Made by a program: the position numbers and the translations under genes. Positions 22,308 through 32,567 of a DNA stretch of 64,000 nt are shown one piece after another. Source of the stretch: Fomitopsis serialis (Eukaryota; Basidiomycota; Agaricomycetes; Polyporales; Fomitopsidaceae). The notes under the pieces are model-generated. The model worked only from the letters and a program-made list of their open reading frames with translations, did not search any database and had not been told where the DNA came from. The stretch spans positions 124,001 to 188,000 of the forward strand of contig NW_025955005.1 in the NCBI RefSeq assembly GCF_022376445.1. Reading direction: 5' to 3'. Positions within the stretch are counted from its first letter, which is position 1; each line of letters begins with the position of its first letter.

Positions 22308-23560
22308 TTACAGAGAAGCATACCTAGCATGTGTACATGCATCTGATGATAGTGCAGGATCCACTGCGGCGCCTGGCGGTGCGAGGGCTCCTTTACCCTT
22401 GAATATGCTCCCAGGCCCGAAAGGCGGGTCCCCGCCGAGCGAGCCCCACACATCGCCGATGTAATTTTGCGGCCGCACGCCCGCCGCGAAGGTCGCATCC
22501 CACTCGGCGACGATGCCCTGTACGACCCTAACACCCGCAAGGTACAGGTTGCGCAAGGCGGGCTCGTAGCCGCCCTGAGCGTAGAACAGGTTGTCCGCAA
22601 CGCTGATACCAGGCCCGGGCGGTCGAAGTCGGAGCCCGTGCGCATGTGCAGCACGCGGCCGAAGTCGACGCGACGCAGAACGTGCCCGCGCAGCAGCGCC
22701 TCGAGCACCCCGCTGTCCTCCTGCTGCGTCGTGCAGTACGTTGCCGAGCCGTTCGTGGCCAGCGTCGTGAAGTGCGCGAACGCGTCGCCGAGCAGCGCAC
22801 CACTCCACCAGTTATCCGACGTCGCGGTGTCGCAGCCCACGACGGCCGGCGGCGCCAGGGCAGGTGCGAACTCGGGCACATTGGCGTACTGCTGCCGGTA
22901 GGCCTGCGCGACAGGCGAGTCTGTAAATGTCGCGGCTCGTGCGAAGGTCATGGCGCGCTGGCGCAGGGCGTCGTTGAGCTGGAACACCTCGGTGCCGTAA
23001 AGATATCGCGGGTACGAGTCGATGGTCGTGCTGCCCTGAGGGATGTACCCGCTCGAGAAGTCGTCGGGTTTCTCGCGGGCGTCGATCTCGTATTGCAGCG
23101 CCACCTGAACGGCGAACTGAGCAAAGGCAACAGATCCGATGGTTGTGACCTTGGGGTTGATGCCTCCGTCTCCGGCGAGCAGGAAGTACGTCTGGGTCAG
23201 ATTGAACAGCGGCGATACGACAAGGGAGAATGTGCTTATGGCAGCATTGATTTCCCCTTCGCCTGCAACTAGCTGACATATCGAACCGTCCTTCGTGCAG
23301 TGGACGTCGGGGAACTTCATGGACACGCCTGGGACTGTGATGTTTTGTTCAAGGAGGTTGAACTCGGGATTATCAAGCCATGCATTTCCTTCGTCGCCAT
23401 ACTATGCCGAAGGCGTTGAAGTGAGCAAGTAGCCGAACTGGAAGTGGCGTGCACGACTTACGAAGGCGACGATGAGGACCTTAGGTGATATCACTGCTTG
23501 CGCGACCGCTGCAGCTATCAGAGGCCACAAGTAGCGGAGGACGTATGGTGAAGCCTGCAT
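22308..23560 (-). CDS. NUP-family (purine nucleoside permease-like) protein, copy 2, one -1 frameshift
   Basis: Exon 1 23560-23462 (99 nt, signal peptide LWPLIAAAVAQA, then VISPKVLIVAF), intron 60 nt, exon 2 23401-22308 starting YGDEGNAWLDNPEFN. It shares DVHCTKDG, YFLLAGDGGINP, FAQFAVQVALQYEID and GCDTATSDNWWSG with copy 1. The frame breaks after GSDFDRP: the remainder (GISVADNLFYAQGG through the C-terminus) lies one frame over. One missing C or G in the cccggg at about 22614-22621 explains it; restoring one base makes total coding length divisible by three (about 397 aa). Both halves look under purifying selection, so a consensus error is more likely than a pseudogene. Confidence 0.8.
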
Positions 23561-24039
23561 CCTAGGTAAGTCAAAGTGAACAAGGCCGCTGTCCAGTGTG
23601 TCGCTAGTGCTTGTCTCCGTCATCGGCGAAAAGTCGCGAGCTATATCTAGCTATAGATAGGGCACCTACCTTGGTAGGCCCTTACCGTGCTGGGTTTCGA
23701 CGCTCATGCCATGGATTTATGACATGGGCTTCTCCAGTCATTTATCTGACGACATCTGAGCCGATCCAGCGTTACCTATAAGATGCCCCGACGCCGTTTA
23801 GTCATTGCATGTGGTTCGGAAGGCACTGGCATGGGTCATCACCCAGCAGCTCTGATGACGTCTGCCTCGCGCAAGTGCCAGGCCCGGCACATACACCATC
23901 GTGCGGGGCGAGTCTGAGTCATTGGACGGCGGGCCATGTGTGCAGGCGGCCAGGTTGGCTGCTACGAGCCCTATAGCTGCTGCCCGGAGGCTCGGATATC
24001 CGTCTCGTCCTCAGCCAAATCATGAAAAAATGCCATGTC
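23561..24039. other. Upstream region of NUP copy 2, no gene seen
   Basis: Presumed promoter of NUP copy 2. It contains the imperfect palindrome agctatatctagctatagat at about 23640-23660. Long minus-strand open frames entering from the right are composition artefacts of the adjoining GC-rich block. Confidence 0.35.
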
Positions 24040-24124
24040 ATTTTTCGAGATGACGCTTGCGCGTGCGATGTACAATGGGCACAGTGAGACCATACGAAAT
24101 TGGAGCACCTGCATTTGACGTATG

Positions 24125-24222
24125 CGGCTCCCGCTTGCCAGCTTTCCCGCTTATCCGCCTGCCAGCTTTCCCGTTCGTCAGCCTGCCTGCTCGCACGCCA
24201 GCCCGTTTCCCGTGGCGACGGT
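24125..24222 (+). repeat. Imperfect tandem repeat, unit about 25-35 bp
   Basis: Three to four successive variants of gccagctttcccg with spacers cttatccgcct and ttcgtcagcct, degenerating to gccagcccgtttcccg. On the minus strand this reads as repeated RESWQAD. Confidence 0.7.
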
Positions 24223-25574
24223 CGCCATATGTGTCGCAGTGAACTGCACAGGTAACCCCGCCGGGTGTCCAGGGGTTTACCCGCACCTCTACCCGCTGCG
24301 ATGGGTCTCGAGGAAGTACTGCGGGTCCGCGGGTCAGTGAGCGGGTGGACGGGTGGATGAGCACATACGAGGTGAGACAGCGCGGGCGGACGAGAGGTTC
24401 TGCGCACATGGTTCCGAGAGCGATCGGGGAACGGAGGCGCGGCGACAGCCTGAGAGGCGTGGACGAGTGGGGGCGTGGCGCGAACGTAGGTTTGTCGAGC
24501 GCGGATCAGGGCGCATCGAGCGACGACGTGTGCGTCGATGCGTCTGGCAGGGTGACTTGGCGGGCACGAGATGTGCTGTCCATCTGCACATCTTGGTCTG
24601 TGCTTGCCTTTGCACGTGTCGGGAGACCTGTCTGTCGGGTTTGCACACGCGCTGCGCATTGGTGGGACCTCCTGTCGCAGCCTGGATGTGCGCGTTGACA
24701 CGTCGAACCCGTCGTCGCGCGAACGCCGGTTTGCGGTTGCTCGACGTCGGTGCTTGGAGTGGCAACTGCGAGGCAACTACCGAGCGCGCGGTGACATCGC
24801 AATGGTCTACTGGTCAAAAGACTCCATGATGCCCTTGCGTCGTCACTGGCGGTATCCTCGGCTGGCCGGACATGGTGGGTGCTTGGTGGGTGCTGTTTTG
24901 CTCGTGTTCGAGACGCGAGCGAGTGGGCCTGTCGCCCGCATGCTCACCTGCAAATTCGCTGGCCATGCCTGCGTGCTGAGCATTCGTCCAGCGCACTCGA
25001 GATTGAAGTGTGCGTCGGTGAGCCCTGTGCTGGTGATCAGCTTGCTCATTGGTGCACATCTGCACTCACCTCTCCTTCATTAACGCACCTGCAATCTGCT
25101 CGTCGGCTGCGTCTGCACGCAGGGCATTTACCCTGCGTGCTCGTAGTCAGTGTTTGTTGTGCACGCCGGGGCCCTGCTCACCGCTGTTGCCCTCGCCTGT
25201 CCCTCGCTCATATGCATGTTATCCGTCCATCGCGCGTGTTTGTGTGTTGGGCACTCGTGGTCATACTTGTGCATGCCCAAGCCCGAGCCCGGGAGACGTC
25301 ATAGACGAATCTTAAGACTGGGAGGGTGTTAGCAGGACGAGCGGCGAGAGGGAGAGAGGGAGGTGAGGCCAGTGACAAGGGGGAACCTCCGCGAGCGACG
25401 CGTTTGGGCGCTCGCGGGGTTGCCTCTTTTGGCAATACCATCGTAGGCCGCAGACTGCAGGGCGGGTACGCGCATTAGTACGGAAATGGATACCTACCCG
25501 CGTGGGTTGGGCCCTAATCCTGCAATGCACCTACTTACGACTGGTGCTGGTGAGTGGCGGAGAGTGGCGGGTAT

Positions 25575-25616
25575 GGTGCAGGTAGCGGGTCACAAAAGGT
25601 GACCCGTGCTCTGCAC
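25575..25616. repeat. Hairpin-forming inverted repeat
   Basis: Arms ggtgcaggtagcgggtcac and gtgacccgtgctctgcacc, about 15 of 19 pairs, separated by a 4-5 nt A-rich loop. It could be a structured end of a repeat element. Confidence 0.6.
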
Positions 25617-25776
25617 CAATCGGACTGTATGCGCACACGTGACCGCGTGCAGTCGAGCGCTGATGACGCGGAAGAGGGAGGAAACGGTGAGAAACAAGAG
25701 AGCAGAAGATGGGGGTTCGAGGTCAAGAAGAGATCCCAGTCCTTGAAGGAGCACAGAAGCTTTATATGGTCGTGGA

Positions 25777-25842
25777 CGCATCTACCTAAGTATGTCATTG
25801 CCCGTACGCGGATGCATCTAACTACGTCATCGCCCGATCGGG
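25777..25842 (+). repeat. Pair of adjacent imperfect direct repeats
   Basis: cgcatctacctaagtatgtcattgcccg is followed immediately by a second version, tgcatctaactacgtcatcgcccg, with a cgtacgcgga spacer. They mark the right side of the GC-rich block. Confidence 0.6.
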
Positions 25843-26504
25843 CGAGGTGAGCTACTGTTATGGTAAGTTCGTATTCCGAATCCGTAAGCGCTGTGAGCCA
25901 GACGGGCGCAACGCGCAGCCGTGACCAGGGTGCACGTATTGTTCAGTGCACTGCATTTATTACTGCAGCTCATAAATAGTAATGAGTAGCTTATCTGTAG
26001 ACATGTTATGCGGGCACAGCTCAAGGCACATTCACTGTTCACATCGACATTGTTGACTCGCCGGTAGATAGGCTACTAGCTTTGGCGACGCATTCGTTCG
26101 CGGGGCGTGTCGATGTTGTATATATTTCCAGCACTGCATTGTAAGATGACTATATATCTGAGGCTCACTATAATTAAATGACCTGACCTGGAATAAACAG
26201 AATGTCGAATATTCTCCAGAACGGCCAGCCTATGTCTGGCTATGGCTGGCTATGGCTGGCGATACCTAATAGGGTAAGTCACGAATTGCACCGCCTACGC
26301 CTCTCAGGCCCGATATTGATTCTGCCTTTTCGCCGATGGTAGCTGACCAAAAAGAGATACTTGCGTGTCGCTAGCACAGCTAGCGGGTGGCAGCACGACG
26401 CCGCCGATGTCCTGAATAGGCTCTGCGCTATGTAGTTAGAGTTTACAACCTTCTTTTCCCAGCCCCTCCGCCCAACCTCCGCCTGGTTTATGATGGGCGC
26501 GCTG

Positions 26505-26888
26505 TCAGATCTGTACCACACGTTCGACCTCGGCGTCGTGCATGATGAGTCCTAGTACTTCTTCATGAACGTTGTCGTCTCCGAATAGAGCGTCGTGCAG
26601 CAGTTCTCCCGTCACAATCTCGACCTCGACGTCCGATGGGAGGCAATTAATGTGGAGGGAACCAGTGCGCGCGGAAGAATGTGGCAAGCTTGCAAGCTAC
26701 ATAGCGCCGCGGCTTGGACGGACTTCAATCGAAACTCGAACCAATCCGGACCGGCCGCCGAAACCGTCGAGGAGGCCTCGGCGCTGTCTTCCGCTGGTCT
26801 TCCGTGCTATGATGAATGAACCCTGCTGGAAGTATTTCTTTGGGTGTTCATAGACGTCCTGAGCAGCGCGTTTCATTGTGTGATTCAT
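26505..26888 (-). pseudogene. Possible small gene or relic interrupted by one stop
   Basis: An ATG at 26888 opens a 63-codon frame (MNHTMKRAAQDVYEHPKKYF...). It stops at TAG 26697, and the same frame then continues for 60 codons with a coding-like acidic composition (DVEVEIVTGELLHDALFGDD) to 26505. No domain recognised. It is either a small two-exon gene whose intron I could not place or a relic with a nonsense change. The rest of 25850-27327 holds only short unremarkable frames and a ggctatggct microsatellite near 26230-26260. Confidence 0.3.
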
Positions 26889-27327
26889 TGGTAGAGAATG
26901 GCCGAAATGCGCCGCGTCTGTAGGGTGCTACTAGTATCCTGAACATAAGTCGACGGACGCGACATTTAACTTGTACTGCATCTGAGAGCTTGGGTCGCGA
27001 ATAATATATTGACTATCGGTGACCAGTGACCATCCATCGAATCGCGTTCGACTTCAGCATGAAGGAGAGGCTCAGTCCCAATCGCGACGTCGGCCACGAG
27101 CGCAGACTCATCTGAGTCCCACAGGTTTGCTCCGATTCATATGCTATGCATTCTCACATGCACAATATTGATGGACATTCCAGTCATCATAGCTGCATAA
27201 AGAACAGTCTCGAATTAACATCGCATAACGAAGCATTTACCATAGCTGAGGACAACGGGCCTTTTGGATGCATACTACACATCGAGAGCTTCGGAGTTCA
27301 TGTGCGCCCCCGTAGAAGGGCGGCCGT

Positions 27328-28154
27328 TTAGAAGGCATGGTTCGGGCTGCGAAGGGGCGAAGCGACGGGGGCCCGCTTAGCAGCGTCCTTGGCTAGACGG
27401 TCGGCGATGGCGTTGTACTGGCGGGGAACGTGCCAGAAGCCGATGCGGACGTCGCGCTGGCATTCCAAAGCGGCGATCTCTTGGTCAAGCCGCAGGAAGA
27501 GGTCGAGGTTGGCGGGGACGCGCCCGTCGTACGTGCGCATCCCGTTAAGCTGCGGTGGACACGCATACAACGTGAGTATGGTACAGCACAAGGGGTCAGC
27601 GAGGAAACCCGCACCTTCCATTTGTTCGGCAGCCAGTCCGTCATGCCATCGACCACATACTTGGAATCCGTCGTAATGACCCAGTTCCTGTACGAGACGG
27701 TGGGCTTGTCGCCCGGCTTTCCGTGGCGATTGTAGAGACGGCTGTGGGCGTCTTCGGGACCGTCGACGGCGTTGAGCAGGCGCAGTCCTTCGATGGCAGC
27801 CAGGAGCTCCGCGCGCTGACTGGACCTCTTTGCGTTCGGATCGACGATGTCATCGACGGGTACGGTCCACTGCAGCTCAGCATCCTGTCCGATGGCGACG
27901 CCGAGGCCGGAGGTCGCGGCGGTCTGCCCGTTGGAGAGGCATGCGCCGTCCGTGAACACCAGCTGGTAGTGGTGGCAGGCCCGGGGTCTCCCGTGGTTAC
28001 GGTGTTGACAGCAGAGAGCGACGAAGCGAGAGCAATCGGGGCAGGTCATGATCAACTCCTCCGTGCTGTAATAGTCACTGAGGGACTCGCAAAGGTGGAA
28101 TTGTCTGTCGAAGACGTGCTGGCTACCAGCCTTGGGGTCGTGAGCGGAGGCCAT
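27328..28154 (-). CDS. RNase H-like domain protein with N-terminal Cys-rich segment, copy 2
   Basis: Two exons: 28154-27615 (180 codons) and 27549-27328, 65-nt intron at the same place and phase as copy 1 (after WLPNKWK); product 253 aa. Start MASAHDPKAGSQHVFD aligns with MASTHDPDAGSQHIFN of copy 1. All four acidic active-site positions are present: VFTDGAC, SSQRAELLAAI, WVITTDSKYVVDG, YNAIADRLAKDAA. The Cys-rich head (CPDCSRF, ALCC, ACHHY) is conserved. This copy looks intact and has higher GC than copy 1. Confidence 0.87.
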
Positions 28155-29154
28155 GATGGGCGGAGGCGGGTGCGTTGGAGAAGGAAGGGGGTTGATGTGA
28201 AGCAGGAAGAGCCCGATGTGCTCGCCGTGAAATAATTTAAGGCAGACACCTCGCCGCTCGCTGTGGCACCGAATCACAATGCAACAAGCGCCGGCGAGCA
28301 GCCTTCATATGACAGTCGCGTCATGTGCACGTGAGCGCGATTCTCAATGATTGGCGAAGCGCACAACTGTAACCTGCACATTGAGAGGCAGTGTTTGCTC
28401 TGAGGAGGTCCTTGCTGGCCCGATAGCACCTCTGCGATACGATGTGCTTGGGATGTCGATGAAGCAATGAGAGGCAGTAAGAATGTTCAAAATTTTCGGT
28501 GCAAACTTCTCGATCCGCTTCCAGACAGGGGTACTTACACTACCAGTGGCCCATCTGGCAACCGTGCTGACCACGGTGGCCGTGTTTCAGCACTGTAGGA
28601 GCCATCGACAAGAAGCCCTACCCCTTGGCGGACGGGGAGGAAACTGAATAGCACGCTGGCTGACAGACTGGTGCAGTCTTGATTCCGAACGGAACTGATG
28701 CCCCGCGGACAACTGTAGGCCTGACGGGGTAAGGAGTGTAGGGAGTCAGTTCGTGTTTACCTTGAAGTCGATAAAAGGCGCACTCACATAGACGCGACGC
28801 GTACAAAAGCAATAGCCGCAACAGAATACCACCACCTGTATATTGAGCATTATCAAACGTCCGCCAGAGGCAGCGCAGAGTCCGTCCGTTGGCCGAGACT
28901 TCTATTCTTTAGCGTTATATACCGTACAGGAGGTATGGGCGTAACTAATGCGACTATGAACTAGGATGCGACGAAATGAGGGGGATGCAGTATCAGTAAA
29001 ACAATGATAGAATGCGTGCGACGTACGAAATCATGGCAGGTGCAGTGTGCATGTTCATGGGTATAGCTCCATAAGTACAATAAAGGCATACGATATGGGT
29101 TCGTGATGGCGTTCAACGCCAGCGATAGCAGCGCGAGTCGCGAATGGGCACGGA
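28155..29154. other. 1-kb spacer, no gene recognised
   Basis: Promoter side of RNase H copy 2 and downstream side of the coiled-coil gene. Minus-strand frames at 28344-28574 and 28618-28821 lack domains. Confidence 0.4.
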
Positions 29155-31074
29155 TCATTGGGAAGGCGTCACGGTGATGGGAGGCACTGTCGAGGAGTCG
29201 CCGTCTTCGGAGATGAGCAGTGACGCCTCCACCTCGTCTTCGCCGTCCTGCCTTGTCTCGGCGCCGTACCGCATGGCGTTGAGTAGCGCGAAAGCACCGT
29301 CCCCGCTCATCTCCATCTGAGTAGACTCCTCGTCATCCCGGTCCTCCGTGAGAGACGTGTCCGGGTCAATATCATCCAGCGTCTCGTCACCACGCCACGA
29401 GCGGACCTCCTCCGCTGTGAGAACTTTCGCGACTCCCCACGACTTCTCGACGAAGTCCTCTGGTTTCGTCTGCAATGCTCGCTGGCAGGTCTCAAGCATG
29501 GTCTCTAGCATGACCTTGACTCGACGATACGGCTCGTCGTCCTTGCCCTCGATTATCTTCTGCTCTTCTTCCTCGTCCTCGTCTTCCGCCTCTTCCTCTT
29601 CTTCCTCCGCGGTATCGTCATGCGGCAATGACGACTTCACCGCGCGATAAGCGGGAGGCGGCAGTATGAGTCGCGATTCTCGCAGCTTCCGCTTCAACTC
29701 TCGGATCTCCTTAGCTTGCTTATGCTTCGCTGCTTCCAGCGACGCGTTGATTGTGAGCAGGGACTTGTTGGTGATCTCCAAATCGGCTATCTATATGTAG
29801 ACGCATCACTTGTAGCATACGCCAAGCCCGTTATGCAACGAATGCTCACCTTACGAATAGACTTGGCCTCATCCTTCTTCTTCCTCTCTGGATCGTCGCG
29901 GCGTGGGGCACGCACCTCGCCGCTTTCGTCCTCCTCATCCCAGCTCTCGTCCTCACTCAGCGTTAGGGCATCCGAGTGCACGTCCAACCCATCCATGCTT
30001 GCCCTTCCGTACTTGCTATGTCCATTGAGCCGAGAGTGCACAGTGGGAGCCGTGCTACGAGTCGCTTCCGTCCCGTGAGTATCGTATGAGACCGATGAAC
30101 GAGACGCAGAAGACCGTGAGGAGAAAGAGATGGCCGACATCGGAGGTGACTGTGGTGGGAGCGGTATCGCCGCGGGGTCAACCTTCGCGGTTACTGCGTA
30201 GTTGCTGTACTTCGCAACAACATCGTCGAAAGAAGCGAGTGGTTGGTACACGTGCCTATGTATTGGACTCTCTCCTCCTGGCGTGAAAGGCGGATGCGCC
30301 GATGTCAGGACTGGTGATGAGTTGATATCAGCTGGTAGCAGTGGGGCAGCCAGAGAGATCGACGGAATGGATGGCCCTCGGCTGTGAGCGGTCGGACTTG
30401 ACGAGACCGGAGGTGATGTATGCGGACTGCCGCTAGCGACACTTGACACTTTGGACTTCACGCGTGTGATGCCTTTCGTTGCAGATGGAAGCGGCGACCC
30501 GTTCTCCTCTGAAGGCGATGCTAGAGCCTTCGTCGACTGAGCCCGGAGCTCGGCATGGGTGGGCGAGACTGTCAAGGAGGCATGGGAGGATACGCTGCCT
30601 CTACGTGGGCGCACACCGAAGGCACGGGAGGAGAGAGCCGAGTCCGAAGGGACAGTGGTGAGCGACCGCTGTCGGGACTCCGGGGCCGTCGGCGAGTGCT
30701 GTGAGGCTGGACGCGCAGTAAGCCGAGCCTTGACGCTCGAGACGCTCGTAGCCGACGTGGAATGAGGGAGACCGGAGTGTGTCGGCTTGAAGGGGGAGGG
30801 CGCGCGCGCTGAGGGTGGGCTCCGCACGGGCGGGACGGGAGACGCGACGCGGGGTGCTTGGATCTTGCGGTGTGCGACGGTCGCACTGCTGTTGACCTTG
30901 GCCTTGGGCTTGACCATTGGGTGGGGCGAAAGTGTCGGGGCATGGGGCTTGAAGGGCGAGGGAGGTCGTGCTCTATCGTAGTCCACTCTCGCGGTGACCT
31001 GCAAAGCCGTCTCAGCGCGCACAGCAAGCAGGTCACTGGCGACTGCGAACCTTGGCTTTCGTCTGGGCCTCCAT
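29155..31074 (-). CDS. Ser/Pro-rich protein with C-terminal coiled coil and acidic tract
   Basis: Three exons: 31074-31051 (MEAQTKAK), 30998-29850 and 29790-29155, introns 52 and 59 nt, all phase 0, product 602 aa. The start at 31074 was chosen because splicing a 52-nt intron gives MEAQTKAKVTARVDYDRA and removes an unlikely hydrophobic leader. Residues about 20-340 are low-complexity Ser/Pro/Ala, probably disordered and phosphorylated. EDESWDEEDESGE and an RRDDPERKKKDEAKSIRK stretch precede a helical coiled coil (ADLEITNKSLLTINASLE, KHKQAKEIRELKRKLRESR) and a long run of Glu/Asp. This looks like a fungal cytoskeletal or scaffold protein; I cannot name the family. It is well conserved in style and splice sites, so it is a real gene. 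Confidence 0.8.
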
Positions 31075-31445
31075 GCTACAGAACCGACATACAAAGGGTA
31101 TAAGTTAGCTTGCGCAGCGATGTAGAGAGATGGGAACAGGAGAGGCAGAGCCAACGTTCAGTGAACCGTTCAGCTGGGCCAAGCTTGTGGCGGCAACGTC
31201 CGGTACGGAGAACAGCCGACTACCCGAAACGGCAAGTGCCCAAGGGCAGCGTTCCATATGAATTCCGCTGCGGTGAAGCCGTGGACTACTGCCTGGGCAC
31301 TATGTACGGAACAGTAGCTAGACAGAGTAGTGCTGAAGTGGACCATAGCCTAATACTCAGTGCAGTGCTCGGGACGTGCATTTCAGGCAGCAGTGCGAGC
31401 GACATTACCAGTCATGCCTGAACCGAGGAGGCTGAGGAATATGGT

Positions 31446-32337
31446 TTACTGCACAAGACCCTTCTTCGTCAATACATCTTCTACTACTCTCTCTATCATA
31501 GCCCTCATACCCTCACTTCCGCCTCCAGAAAGAGCAGCATGGACACTTTTCTCTACAAACTTACCGACCATGTCAACCTCGATGTTGACCTTCGACCCGA
31601 CCGCCTTCTTGCTCAGCGTGATCTTCTCTTGCGTATGCGTGATCAGCATAACGCCAAAGGTACGCTGCCTGTCGTCGACCTGTGTGATGGTGAGGGATGT
31701 ACCGTCTATCGCGATGTAGCCCTTCGGGATGATGTAGGGCAGAAGCGACGGTCGTTCGGGAGTTGGCTCCGGGAGTTGGAAGAGCAAGCGCAGGGATTCG
31801 CCATCCGGTTTCCGGTCGACAATGGTCGCCGTAGTGTCGACATGCGCCTGACCAAGTACGGAATAGGTTGAGTCGCTTCTGCACAACGGTTCGGCTACTC
31901 ACCTGCACGAAATGTCCTCCGAACCGGACCTGCGCGCCCATTGCACGCTCTAAATTCACTTGGTCTCCCACCTTTCGTTCCCCTTGTGCAGGAAGTTTCA
32001 GTATCTAATGTCCACATGCGTCCAGTGCGTCGAGTAACGACCTACCAAGGTCAGTCCTGTCAAGGGTCTCGTTCGCAAGCCAGACTTTGAACCACCCTCC
32101 CTGCGCATCTTTGTCGAATTCCGTCGCAGTCAAGCATGCTCCGTTCACCGCAATAGAGTCCCCGACGTGGCAGTCTGTGAGGATGGGTGCAGATTGCGCG
32201 ATGGTCAAGGTGCACCCGCCGGCGTCGCGCTCAATTGAGGATACGGTCCCGAGATGCTCGATCTGTGAGGCAGCGAAAATGTGGGTTCAGTAAGAAACGC
32301 GAGTTCTGTCGCGCTAGCATACCAGACCTGTGAACAT
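31446..32337 (-). CDS. RIB5: Riboflavin synthase (alpha chain)
   Basis: Last step of vitamin B2 synthesis: dismutation of two 6,7-dimethyl-8-ribityllumazine to riboflavin. Four exons: 32337-32323 (MFTGL), 32262-32046, 31982-31903, 31847-31446; introns 60, 63 and 55 nt; product 237 aa, normal for the family. The two internally homologous lumazine-binding barrels are visible: first MFTGL-IEHLGTVSSIE..CHVGDSIAVNGACLT and ANETLDRTDLG, second HVDTTATIV..IPKGYIAIDGTSLTI and GSKVNIEVDMVGK. The conserved first Gly of the second barrel's GHVD is Ala here (QAHVD). The 15-nt first exon is unusually short but is required for the universal MFTGL start. Confidence 0.95.
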
Positions 32338-32567
32338 GCTGCAATCGAAGGTGACGACGACTTGTGAGAGACGGCAAGATGATGCTGAGACGAAGGTCGA
32401 ATGGCGAAGCGCCGATCGCTCACAAGCGCTCGCGCGCGACATGCACAGCGCGCCGGACTGAGATGAAGCACTGTGTTCAGCTACTAATTCCAGACTCTCG
32501 AACTCGCTAGATTGTACATGACACAGACGAACGGACGACATAACGCGCAACAAATTGAAGGCAGAAC

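Larger units (their letters stand above)
24040..25850. repeat. GC-rich repeat-like block of uncertain origin
   Basis: About 1.8 kb that differs from its surroundings: high GC, long spurious open frames on several frames at once, many cgggt/acccg runs (gcgggtccgcgggtcagtgagcgggtggacgggtgg near 24325-24360, and again near 25440-25610), tandem repeats at the left and a hairpin and direct repeats at the right. It sits between NUP copy 2 and RNase H copy 2. It could be a non-autonomous mobile element or a decayed repeat; I found no clear terminal inverted repeats or target-site duplication. Confidence 0.45.

Noticed and set aside
22308..23560. NUP copy 2 as a true pseudogene
   Set aside because: Only one base is missing, both halves keep family motifs, and single-base losses recur across the window; a consensus error is the simpler reading.
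23919..24776. 285-codon minus-strand open frame with RESWQAD repeats
   Set aside because: Arises from the GC-rich tandem-repeat block, where several frames are open at once on both strands; no domain and no splice logic.
27328..28154. RNase H copy 2 as part of a retrotransposon
   Set aside because: No reverse transcriptase, integrase, gag or long terminal repeats in the flanks, and it has an intron at a conserved position.
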